NCBI GenBank assembly: GCA_017303795.1
Contig: JAFLBR010000005.1
Coordinates: 292,364 to 356,363 of the forward strand
DNA from: Cytophagales bacterium
GTDB taxonomy: Bacteria > Bacteroidota > Bacteroidia > Cytophagales > Cyclobacteriaceae
Reading direction: 5' to 3'
DNA length: 64,000 nucleotides
Shown: piece by piece, positions 55,961-63,045 of the stretch
Numbering within the stretch: the first letter of the stretch is position 1
How the letters are laid out: each line of letters opens with the position of its first letter
Program-made: the position numbers and the translations under genes
The notes under the pieces: model-generated
Told to the model about the DNA's origin: nothing
Databases searched by the model: none
Seen by the model: only the letters and a program-made list of their open reading frames with translations

Positions 55961-57241
55961 ATGCGTAAATTTTTAATCTTATTAATGTTGGTTGGCCTTA
56001 GTGCCGCCAGCTATGCCCAACGTACACTTATTCACTGCGGTGCCTTAATCGATGGCAAATCGAAAACGCAACAAAACCAGGTTACCATTGTGGTGGAAGG
56101 CAACAAAATTGTTTCGGTTGATAAAGGTTTTACCAAACCCGGTAAAGACGATAAAGTAATTGACCTGAGCAAAAAAACGGTAATGCCTGGTTTGATTGAT
56201 ATGCACGTACACATTGAAAGCGAAACCAGTAAAGATGCATTGGTAAAACGCTACACACAGAACGAAGCCGATGTGGCCTTTCAATCTACTATTTATGCGC
56301 GTAGAAATTTGTTGGCAGGTTTTACTACTGTGCGCGATTGTGGTGGCTCGGGTGTAAATATTTCGTTGCGTAATGCGGTGAATGCGGGAACGATTATTGG
56401 CCCCAGAATTTTTACAACCGGAAAAGGTGTGGCTACTACCGGTGGACATGGCGACCCAACTAATGGTGCGCGTAAAGATTTGATGGGCGATCCCGGTCCT
56501 AAAGAAGGTGTAATTAATGGCCCGGACGATGCGCGCAAAGCCGTACGCCAACGCTATAAAGATGGTGCCGACTTTATTAAGATTACTGCCACCGGTGGTG
56601 TGTTAAGCGTAGCCAAAGATGGTAGCGGCCCGCAGTTTACGCAAGAAGAAGTAAATGCAATTGTTGAAGCTGCTAAAGATTACGGCTTCCATACAGCAGC
56701 TCATGCCCACGGTGCCGAAGGCATGAAACGCGCAGTGTTGGCGGGCATTACTACCATTGAACACGGAACATTAATGAGTGAAGAGGTAATGGATTTGATG
56801 AAACAAAAAGGAACATACCACGTGCCCACCATTATTGCCGGTCGTTCGGCTGCCGAGTATGCCAAGATACCAGGCTACTATCATCCCCTGGTTGTGCCCA
56901 AGGCGATTGAGATTGGGTCAAGAATTCAGGAGAATTTTAACAAAGCGTATAAGCGTGGTGTAAAGATGGCGTTTGGTACCGATGCCGGTGTATTTCCGCA
57001 TGGTGAAAACGCGCGCGAGTTTGGCTATATGGTAGAAGGTGGTATGCCTGCTATTGAAGCCTTGCTTTGCGCGATGCAGATCAATGCCGATATTTTAGGC
57101 TATGGCGATAAGATTGGTTCGATTGAAGCAGGCAAGCTGGCTGATATTGTTGCCGTAAACGAAGACCCAACCAAAAACATTAAAACAATGGAGAAGGTTA
57201 CGTTTGTAATGAAGGATGGTGTGGTGTATAAGAATGAGTAA
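55961..57241 (+). CDS. secreted amidohydrolase, imidazolonepropionase/prolidase-like
   Basis: 426 residues with signal peptide (SAASYAQ). Metal-binding HxH in GLIDMHVHIE, a lysine in ADFIKITATGGV that could bridge metals, histidines in TAAHAHG and IEHGT, and an Asp in AFGTDAGVFPHGENARE. These exported amidohydrolases cleave dipeptides or amides. Here the metal site looks complete, unlike the D-aminoacylase-like gene at 9.3 kb. Confidence 0.92.
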   Translation: MRKFLILLMLVGLSAASYAQRTLIHCGALIDGKSKTQQNQVTIVVEGNKIVSVDKGFTKPGKDDKVIDLSKKTVMPGLIDMHVHIESETSKDALVKRYTQNEADVAFQSTIYARRNLLAGFTTVRDCGGSGVNISLRNAVNAGTIIGPRIFTTGKGVATTGGHGDPTNGARKDLMGDPGPKEGVINGPDDARKAVRQRYKDGADFIKITATGGVLSVAKDGSGPQFTQEEVNAIVEAAKDYGFHTAAHAHGAEGMKRAVLAGITTIEHGTLMSEEVMDLMKQKGTYHVPTIIAGRSAAEYAKIPGYYHPLVVPKAIEIGSRIQENFNKAYKRGVKMAFGTDAGVFPHGENAREFGYMVEGGMPAIEALLCAMQINADILGYGDKIGSIEAGKLADIVAVNEDPTKNIKTMEKVTFVMKDGVVYKNE

Positions 57242-57264
57242 ACCCTAAGCGAATAATAGTTAAG

Positions 57265-57289
57265 GAGGCTGCTTTATGCAGCCTCTTTT
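57265..57289 (+). terminator. Rho-independent terminator
   Basis: gaggctgc (57265-57272), loop tttat, gcagcctc (57278-57285), then TTTT. Ends the TerB-amidohydrolase transcript. Confidence 0.8.
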
Positions 57290-57319
57290 GTTATCTTGTA
57301 CTTACAAAACAAATCGAAT

Positions 57320-57970
57320 ATGAAATGGTTGTATGCTGTTCAGCAGAAAATGCGCGTGGCGCTACTGCTTGCCGTTATCCTGCTTCTGGTTTTCTTAAAA
57401 AGTTTAGTCGACAGGCATAATGTTTCTGAGTTGGGCGATTCATTTTCTTCTATTTATGAAGACAGGCTGGTGGTGGAGAGTTACATCTATAAATTATCCG
57501 ACCACTTGTATCAGAAACAATTATTGATGGAGCAATGCAGTCAGGGTGACAGGCAAATGCTTGCTTCCCGAATTGCACACCACAATCAAGCTATATTCAG
57601 GTTAATTCAGGAGTATGAGAAGACAAGGCTCACCACACAGGAGTTAACCTTCTTTGAGCGCTTTAAAAAGAATATGAAAGAAATGGTGGCGCTGGAAGAT
57701 CAATTTCTCAATTCGCAAAACACAGCAGAAGCTACTATGTTAGACGTACAGTTTGTTACGGCCACCCAAAACCTCAATCAGCTTTCCAGCATTCAGGTAG
57801 AAGAAGGAAAGAATATGACCAACCAATCGCAACGAATAATTACAAGTTCCACCATGCTTACACAATTTGAATTGGCAATGCTGATTGTAATTGGCTTGAT
57901 TATACAGGCGTTGATTTTTGCCTCGAAGTCAATTGTGCCTAGGGTATCGCAGAATCATCAGTTGAATTGA
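57320..57970 (+). CDS. membrane protein with four-helix-bundle (4HB_MCP-like) sensor domain
   Basis: 216 residues from the ATG at 57320. Two membrane helices (about 12-30 and 190-210) flank a 160-residue periplasmic helical domain with VSELGDSFSSIYEDRLVV and AIFRLIQEYEKTRL, the 4HB_MCP_1 pattern. It lacks HAMP and methyl-accepting or kinase domains, so it would be a sensor without output, or a partner of another protein. It is the last chromosomal gene before the cassette array, on the opposite strand. Confidence 0.75.
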   Translation: MKWLYAVQQKMRVALLLAVILLLVFLKSLVDRHNVSELGDSFSSIYEDRLVVESYIYKLSDHLYQKQLLMEQCSQGDRQMLASRIAHHNQAIFRLIQEYEKTRLTTQELTFFERFKKNMKEMVALEDQFLNSQNTAEATMLDVQFVTATQNLNQLSSIQVEEGKNMTNQSQRIITSSTMLTQFELAMLIVIGLIIQALIFASKSIVPRVSQNHQLN

Positions 57971-58015
57971 ACGCGAGGCGGAGATGCGTGTAGTTTGTTT
58001 AGGCACAAACGTATT

Positions 58016-58076
58016 TTGAAAAACTAAACTACAAATTTACACTGAACCCCGCCATTGATTATGCATTTTGTTGTAG
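58016..58076 (-). other. terminal attC site, half degenerate
   Basis: The R'' half is intact (AAC box at 58070-58076) and about 55 bases are identical to the site at 60364. The opposite half, which should carry R' and its palindrome arm, is missing or decayed; only a faint gcgaggcgg remains near 57972. This marks the distal end of the array next to chromosomal DNA. Confidence 0.6.
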
Positions 58077-58096
58077 ACTGGGCGGTTTTTCAGAAT

Positions 58097-58363
58097 CTAT
58101 TTACTCAACTGCGATTCATGTCTAATGTCGTCCCATTTAAACACACCTTCCCAAATCTTTTTCTTGTGGTCATAGTGTGCCACCGCTTCAACTACCAAAT
58201 TGTCCTGGTTGTTATTCTCGTCTGTGTCTTCGTCCCAGAGAAGAAGTTTCATTCCCTCTTGTAACTCCAAACCTTGTCTTGATAAGTCGTCAATAGTCCC
58301 CTTACAATTTAGACGAAGTCCATTGTCTGATGACGCGTTAAAATCAGTCCACAGTTTTATCAT
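58097..58363 (-). CDS. cassette 1 protein, unknown function
   Basis: 88 residues from the ATG at 58363; a TTG at 58393 would add ten residues and leave only 15 bases after the cassette boundary. Beta-rich, acidic middle (LLLWDEDTDENNNQDNL, VAHYDHKKKIWEGVFKWDDI). No family recognised. It is cassette 1, the most distal, between the attC sites at 58016 and 58403. Confidence 0.7.
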   Translation of the reverse strand: MIKLWTDFNASSDNGLRLNCKGTIDDLSRQGLELQEGMKLLLWDEDTDENNNQDNLVVEAVAHYDHKKKIWEGVFKWDDIRHESQLSK

Positions 58364-58402
58364 TTCTTTTACTAAGTCAGAATTTCGTCCCAACCGCCTT
58401 GC

Positions 58403-58533
58403 CTACAACGTTGGTACATATGACGTGCAGGGTTTTTGAAACGCGTCACTGTCCCACGTTGATATGCTAAATTAGTTGATTACAAGTAAATGGCAACACT
58501 AAACCCCTGCATGGCATATGTATTTTGTTGTGC
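58403..58533 (-). other. attC site between cassettes 1 and 2
   Basis: 131 bp. R'' GCACAAC at 58527-58533, R' GTTGTAG at 58403-58409 (minus strand). The arms pair as caacaaaatacatatgcc.atgcagggg against caacgttggtacatatgacgtgcaggg. The centre contains the shared cactgtcccacg. Confidence 0.8.
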
Positions 58534-58542
58534 GCTGTTTAT

Positions 58543-58983
58543 TCATCTTGGGTCTTTATATTTATAAATGTCGCTCTTTTGAACAATTGTCCCAGGGGAA
58601 TACAGATATATTGAGTCTTTGTCCACCGTTTGAAATTTACCTAAATAAACTTCCGGTAACTTCTGTTCCCAATTCCATCCTTCATTTTTCAGTGTCCCCG
58701 TTGTTTTGTCAATGCTAAACCATTGTCCATTACAGTCAACCAAGATATATTTTGAATCAGAGTCAAATAAGTAAGATTCACAACCGTCCCCAGAGTCAGC
58801 GTAAATTTGTAACTCATCTATAGTCTTTTGGTTTCTGTCCACAGTTATAAGTTTTCTGTCATGGTCACTCTGAAATGGATGTTGATTAGTCTTTATTATT
58901 TTAATAGAATTCACATCTATTTGTCCCACGTTTGAACAGCTGTCCAGAAGAATAACAATCAATATTGTCGTTTGAAATCTCAT
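58543..58983 (-). CDS. cassette 2 lipoprotein, unknown function
   Basis: 146 residues from the ATG at 58983 (a longer frame begins 7 residues earlier). Signal peptide with lipobox LLDSC (C16). The mature chain has DRKLITVDRNQKTIDELQI, YLFDSDSKYILVDCNGQWFSI and IYKYKDPR, suggesting a small beta structure. No family recognised. Cassette 2; its start and R'' box match over 9 bases. Confidence 0.7.
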   Translation of the reverse strand: MRFQTTILIVILLDSCSNVGQIDVNSIKIIKTNQHPFQSDHDRKLITVDRNQKTIDELQIYADSGDGCESYLFDSDSKYILVDCNGQWFSIDKTTGTLKNEGWNWEQKLPEVYLGKFQTVDKDSIYLYSPGTIVQKSDIYKYKDPR

Positions 58984-59000
58984 TGTCCCGAATAAATTGC

Positions 59001-59020
59001 GCACAACGATGGTGCATAAG
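59001..59020 (-). other. attC between cassettes 2 and 3, R' fragment
   Basis: R' GTTGTGC (59001-59007 on the minus strand) with the adjacent arm piece up to 59020 (plus strand ggtgcataag). The rest of this attC lies at 60258-60370, beyond the inserted IS110-family element. Confidence 0.8.
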
Positions 59021-59042
59021 AATTCTATGGTTAAACCTAATA

Positions 59043-60050
59043 CTAAGCAGCTTTTTTCATATAGTTTTTATCAAACTGTTCATTTCTTTTCACAACTGCA
59101 AAGACCCTATCAATTAACTTAAAGCGAATTGCATTCAGAACACTCATGGGGTTTTTACCTTCAGCTTTTTTACGATCGTAGTAGAGTTTGATTTCGGGGT
59201 CATGGACGCTTGCGTTGAGTGCCGCCATGTGCAAAAGTGATTTCATTTTATGATTTGCCAGATAATGTACTTTCGTTTTGCTTCGATAGCTGCTGCCACT
59301 ACTGTATTCAAAAGGGGCTACCCCACAATAACTTGCAAATTTTCTACTATTACTGAATTGGGTCATCCCCTGGGTTGTCACCAGAATGTGTGCCGATGTT
59401 TGTGGGCCAATTCCTGGAACGCTTTCAATCATTTTGGCTTGATCTTTCAATTGACTGTCTGATTGGATTATACTCTTGATTGCCGCGTCCATTTGTATGA
59501 TATTCTTTTGGAGCTGGCTGACCAGTTTCTTGTTTTGTGCTCTTACTTCCTTGGTGAATTCCTGCGGTAATACTTGCATGCTTTCTACGGAGAGATCTAT
59601 TTGGCGCTTTAAATCGACCATTCTTTCACGTTGAGAAAGTTGAATTTTGAGCCTTTGAAGATTTTCTGTTGGCAATCGAAACTCCTTGAGGTCATCCTGA
59701 AACCGAAGTGCATACTGTGCTATAACGCGTGCGTCAGCCTTGTCGTTCTTTCCTCGTATAATGCCCATGCTACGTTTGATAGCAAGCGGATTTACCATGC
59801 TCTGAAAAATATTTTTCTCTTGTAGGTAGGCATTTAGTGAATAACTATAAGTTCCAGTATGCTCCATACAAAAAAGCCATTCGCAACGGTCAAGGCTGGT
59901 GTTCTTGCTAATCCATTTGATAAGTTTGGAAAACCCAGATTCGTTATTGCTTATACGCAATGGAAGCTCAACACGATCACCAGTGAACAAAATATGGGCA
60001 TCCAACCAAGACTTACTTACATCAATTCCGACAATGACTTTTTTCTTCAT
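59043..60050 (-). CDS. IS110-family transposase
   Basis: 335 residues from the ATG at 60050. N-terminal RuvC-like DEDD domain: D10 (VGIDVSKSW), E63 (CMEHTGTYS), D103 and D106 (GKNDKADAR). Middle coiled-coil region, then C-terminal transposase_20 domain (ESVPGIGPQTSAHILVTTQG) with a probable active Ser in YSSGSSYRSK. Appears full length and intact. IS110 recombinases act with a bridge RNA encoded beside the gene. Confidence 0.95.
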   Translation of the reverse strand: MKKKVIVGIDVSKSWLDAHILFTGDRVELPLRISNNESGFSKLIKWISKNTSLDRCEWLFCMEHTGTYSYSLNAYLQEKNIFQSMVNPLAIKRSMGIIRGKNDKADARVIAQYALRFQDDLKEFRLPTENLQRLKIQLSQRERMVDLKRQIDLSVESMQVLPQEFTKEVRAQNKKLVSQLQKNIIQMDAAIKSIIQSDSQLKDQAKMIESVPGIGPQTSAHILVTTQGMTQFSNSRKFASYCGVAPFEYSSGSSYRSKTKVHYLANHKMKSLLHMAALNASVHDPEIKLYYDRKKAEGKNPMSVLNAIRFKLIDRVFAVVKRNEQFDKNYMKKAA

Positions 60051-60074
60051 ACAACCATTTTTTATATTGTTATA

Positions 60075-60230
60075 AATAAGGCTCATTCACTAATACTCTT
60101 AACAAGACTTAATCCTGATATTCTATCTGGTGCTGTGAGCCAACCTGATAGGAGAGAAGACCTAGTTCTTATGATAGTACTGACCTGGCAGTGGCGATAG
60201 GTTGCTTCTCTCTTTCCAGAAAAAATAGTA
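60075..60230 (-). ncRNA. predicted IS110 bridge RNA
   Basis: The 207 bases upstream of the transposase fold into two hairpins on the minus strand. In the first (stem GAAG/CUUC plus ACCUA/UAGGU, 60208-60156) the loop carries CGCCACUGC (60196-60188) and CAUAAG (60173-60168). These match the left flank and the complement of the right flank of the attC insertion point. In the second (stem GGCUCA/UGAGCC, 60141-60080) the loop carries AUAGAAU (60126-60120), identical to the element's transposase-distal end, and UUAAGAG (60102-60096), complementary to the other end with its CT core. Confidence 0.75.
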
Positions 60231-60257
60231 AGTTTTTGATTATGATGTAAACCTAAG

Positions 60258-60370
60258 AGCAGTGGCGGGAATTCGAAGCACTTCACTGTCCCACGAAACC
60301 AAATGTTATTTGAAAAACTAAACTACAAATTTACACTGAACCCCGCCATTGATTATGCATTTTGTTAGGC
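60258..60370 (-). other. attC between cassettes 2 and 3, R'' portion
   Basis: R'' GCCTAAC at 60364-60370, fits RYYYAAC exactly. With the 59001-59020 fragment it makes a complete site of about 133 bp. It includes cactgtcccacg and about 55 bases identical to the terminal site at 58016. Confidence 0.82.
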
Positions 60371-60391
60371 GCTGGGTTTTTTGGCTCCAAC

Positions 60392-61840
60392 CTATTCGAT
60401 CAACTCCTTCAATAAACTAAAGTCTCTCGTCAATTCCTCAAGTTTTTCTCTGTCAATAACTTTAAAGCTATTGTTGTCTAAAAAATTCGAATCAACTGTC
60501 GCGTTTGTCACCAATACTAGTATACCTTCTTGAATTCTATTCTTGTAAATTCTTAACTGTTGAAATACGTCATTTGAAATTCTTTTTGATTTGAACAACT
60601 TAAATTCAAAGTAGTAATCGATATTGTCGAGCGTTGCTTTTAAGTCAATTTGTAAATTATTGGTTAAGGATTCTTCAATGATATTGACAAAGCCATTCTT
60701 TTGAAGAATGTAAATAAATGATTTTGTGAATGAGATTTCATTCATTTCGTCAATGTCACTTATTGTTATGTTTTCTTGGTAGTTTAGTATTTTTTCACGG
60801 TTAACAATGTCACCGAAATAGTCCAAATTAATGATTTCAATTAACAGAACTCCATCTCTGTAGAGAATGAAATGGTTGTCATTAATTATTTCATCAGTAT
60901 CACCCTCAAACTCTAAATAGTTAATAAAGCCTCTGTATGATAATAAACGTTTGTCGACCCCGACAAAAATGTACTTGTTGTCTTCGACTTGGTAAAAGGT
61001 CCCAACGAAATCTTCATTTTTGTGATGAATAGATGGATAGTTATATTTTAAATCCCAAAAGACTTCGTCCTTCAATCCTTGCTCTTCAGGTGTAATCAAC
61101 CCCTCAAGCCTTTTTCTCATTTGAGAATAGTACATACTGAGTTTGCTGTTGCCTAAAAAACTAAATACGGAAGCATAATGTCCAGCTCGTAAAATGTGGT
61201 TTTCCATAATAGGAGAAGTGTCACTGCCTTCTGCTGGGGGATCAAGGAATCTAGTCTCACTTATAGAGTCCTCATTTATAACAGTTAATGATGCTATTTT
61301 TATATCGCCCGGTTCCCTGGATTTTTGATCTATGGCGTCAGCTTCTTGATTGTTTGATGTCTGAATACTGATTGAACCTTTACCTTCGGTCACCAGAATT
61401 CTATTGTCTGTCATTTGACATTTCCAATCAGGTCGTCTTCCTGTCCCATAGATTTTTTGAATCGTTGACCGTTTAATGCTAAAAAGGTTCTCCGCTAAAA
61501 TAACTGAGATGCCTATACCAAAATCCTCCGAAATTGTCGTTAACGTTTCACTTCCGTTTACCTGTCTAATTTCATTAATCTTCACTCGAAACTCTTCCGT
61601 GTTATCGTATATTTTTTCAACCAGATCGGTCTTGTCGAAGAACTTTAGCCTATTTGAAGTTGCGAATCTTCTAGACTGGATTGTCCCGATGTGATATATA
61701 AGTCTGTAAATATTAAATGATACTTCCCGTGTCAGTGTAGTTCTGTCTTCACTGTCTATATGGGGAAGTAGTAACGGGTCAATTGTTACCGAAATTCTTT
61801 TGTTTTGAAATAGAGTAATGATGTCCCGTATAAATGCCAT
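60392..61840 (-). CDS. cassette 3 protein with two PD-(D/E)XK-like motifs
   Basis: 482 residues. Two nuclease-like patterns: RRPDW at 135-139 (D138) with EGK at 152-154, and D399 with the FEFK segment E412/K414 in IDLKATLDNIDYYFEFK followed by a helical QQLRIYKN. The rest is helical and beta without a known family. It may be a restriction-type or anti-phage defence nuclease, but only the motifs support that. Cassette 3; start and R'' match over 9 bases. Confidence 0.7.
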   Translation of the reverse strand: MAFIRDIITLFQNKRISVTIDPLLLPHIDSEDRTTLTREVSFNIYRLIYHIGTIQSRRFATSNRLKFFDKTDLVEKIYDNTEEFRVKINEIRQVNGSETLTTISEDFGIGISVILAENLFSIKRSTIQKIYGTGRRPDWKCQMTDNRILVTEGKGSISIQTSNNQEADAIDQKSREPGDIKIASLTVINEDSISETRFLDPPAEGSDTSPIMENHILRAGHYASVFSFLGNSKLSMYYSQMRKRLEGLITPEEQGLKDEVFWDLKYNYPSIHHKNEDFVGTFYQVEDNKYIFVGVDKRLLSYRGFINYLEFEGDTDEIINDNHFILYRDGVLLIEIINLDYFGDIVNREKILNYQENITISDIDEMNEISFTKSFIYILQKNGFVNIIEESLTNNLQIDLKATLDNIDYYFEFKLFKSKRISNDVFQQLRIYKNRIQEGILVLVTNATVDSNFLDNNSFKVIDREKLEELTRDFSLLKELIE

Positions 61841-61896
61841 TCATTTTTGAAATTTCACTTTCACTGGTGAGTCCAAGTCGTCTGAAAAAAACTTGC

Positions 61897-62025
61897 GCCT
61901 AACGTTTAGTATATATGCCGTTGCGATTTATAAAAAACAAATTATCCAAGGTGATAAAGTTGTTTAAAAAAGAAGAAACTTCCAATAACACTGAAACCAG
62001 CAATGGAATATATACATTGTTGGCG
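61897..62025 (-). other. attC site between cassettes 3 and 4
   Basis: 129 bp. R' GTTAGGC at 61897-61903 fits GTTRRRY exactly; R'' CGCCAAC at 62019-62025. Arms pair through AATGTATATATTCCATTGC and GCAACGGCATATATACTAAACG. The centre differs from the other sites and lacks gtcccacg. Confidence 0.75.
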
Positions 62026-62137
62026 GTAGTTAATGACCCTACTCTTAATTTGAAATTTGATGAAATTAGTCGAAAAGCAAAAGAATGTAATTGTGGTATT
62101 ATCACAATGGCTTCATGGGCGTTAGATGGGTGTCCTT

Positions 62138-62335
62138 CTAGTTTATCCCAAGTTTCAAGAGAATCTTTTCAACAAGAGCACCAACATTAAAGTATTCAAG
62201 AACACCAATCACCGTTTTACAAGATGAGCATCTTACAAACTGTAATTTATAATTTGAATTGGTTGGAGATTCAACCACTGTCTCAAAAAAAGTTCCTTGA
62301 CATGAAGGACATTTAGATCCACTATAATTTGTCAT
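62138..62335 (-). CDS. cassette 4 zinc-ribbon protein
   Basis: 65 residues. KCPSC and RCSSC pairs (CxxC-x21-CxxC) make a zinc ribbon; the C-terminal LVEKILLKLGIN is a short helix. Second gene of the two-gene cassette 4, 30 bases after the winged-helix-like gene. Role unknown; small zinc ribbons often assist larger partners. About 110 bases lie between its stop and the attC R'' box. Confidence 0.75.
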   Translation of the reverse strand: MTNYSGSKCPSCQGTFFETVVESPTNSNYKLQFVRCSSCKTVIGVLEYFNVGALVEKILLKLGIN

Positions 62336-62365
62336 ATTTAAAATAAAGTTAAGTTTTATAAATTA

Positions 62366-62860
62366 TCACCCTATACCAAATATAAAGTAAAGAATTAATC
62401 CACCTATAACTAAAATTCCTATGAGTACATTTTTTATCATTTGGGGCATATCCTCCTTCATTGGAGTATTTGTATTTTTAACTTTAGAAGATAGACGTTC
62501 TAAATCTTGATTAACCTGTCCAACAGTAGAATTTGAGATATTTTGAAGATTTTTAATTTTAATCTTAACATTCTCTTTATCGTCTGTCATATAGTGTTCT
62601 TTAAAATAACTCTGTCCAGTAATTGTTAAACGAGCTAATAGATGAATACTTGTCAACGGGTAAAATTGTCCTTGTTTACTAATTATTAATCTATCAAAAT
62701 CATTGTCGACCTCTATTAACTTGTCTTTTTGTAAAGTAAAAAGTGTTCCTCGTATAGATTGTCGGTCATTGTCAAAAGGTTCTAAAATTTCAGTTATATC
62801 AGTCAGTCGTCCATTATTCTTCTTATATAAGAATCTTAATATGGTTTCCTTTATGTCCAA
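62366..62860 (-). CDS. cassette 4 tail-anchored winged-helix-like protein
   Basis: 164 residues from a TTG at 62860; no ATG exists upstream before an in-frame stop. An N-terminal winged-helix-like part (KETILRFLYKKNNGRLTDIT, SIRGTLFTLQKDKLIEV), a coiled-coil middle and a C-terminal membrane helix (about 142-161, MIKNVLIGILVIGGLILYF) with only a few residues after it. A cytosolic sensor-like domain held at the membrane is the likely layout. Confidence 0.75.
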   Translation of the reverse strand: MDIKETILRFLYKKNNGRLTDITEILEPFDNDRQSIRGTLFTLQKDKLIEVDNDFDRLIISKQGQFYPLTSIHLLARLTITGQSYFKEHYMTDDKENVKIKIKNLQNISNSTVGQVNQDLERLSSKVKNTNTPMKEDMPQMIKNVLIGILVIGGLILYFIFGIG

Positions 62861-62902
62861 AACGATTATTATTTTGAAACTCTAATCTATATTATTAATT
62901 AC

Positions 62903-63033
62903 CGCCAACGTTTGTGCATAAGCAGTGGCGGGTGTTCGAAGCGCGGCACTGTCCCACGACACAAAACGTTTTTTAAAAAACTAAACTACAAATTTACACT
63001 GAACCCCGCCATTGATTATGCACTTTGTTGTGG
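62903..63033 (-). other. attC site between cassettes 4 and 5
   Basis: 131 bp. R' GTTGGCG at 62903-62909, R'' CCACAAC at 63027-63033. Long arms gtgcataagcagtggcggg and cccgccattgattatgcac; centre has cactgtcccacg. It contains the intact sequence into which the IS110 element inserted at the neighbouring site. Confidence 0.85.
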
Positions 63034-63045
63034 GTAGTGGCATCT

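Larger units (their letters stand above)
59021..60257 (-). mobile_element. IS110-family insertion sequence inserted in an attC site
   Basis: About 1237 bp. It holds one transposase gene on the minus strand, only 22 bases after its stop at one end and 207 non-coding bases before its start at the other, the layout of the IS110 group. Comparison with the uninterrupted attC at 62903 (gcataagcagtgg) places the insertion at a CT/AG dinucleotide, which is now present at both edges. No terminal inverted repeats or longer duplication are seen, as is usual for IS110. Confidence 0.85.

Noticed and set aside
61899-62105. Minus-strand frame of 68 codons
   Set aside because: It runs through the attC palindrome and shows no protein-like conservation features.
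61915-62190. Plus-strand open frame of 91 codons
   Set aside because: It overlaps an attC site and the end of the better-supported zinc-ribbon gene on the other strand. No family pattern is visible.
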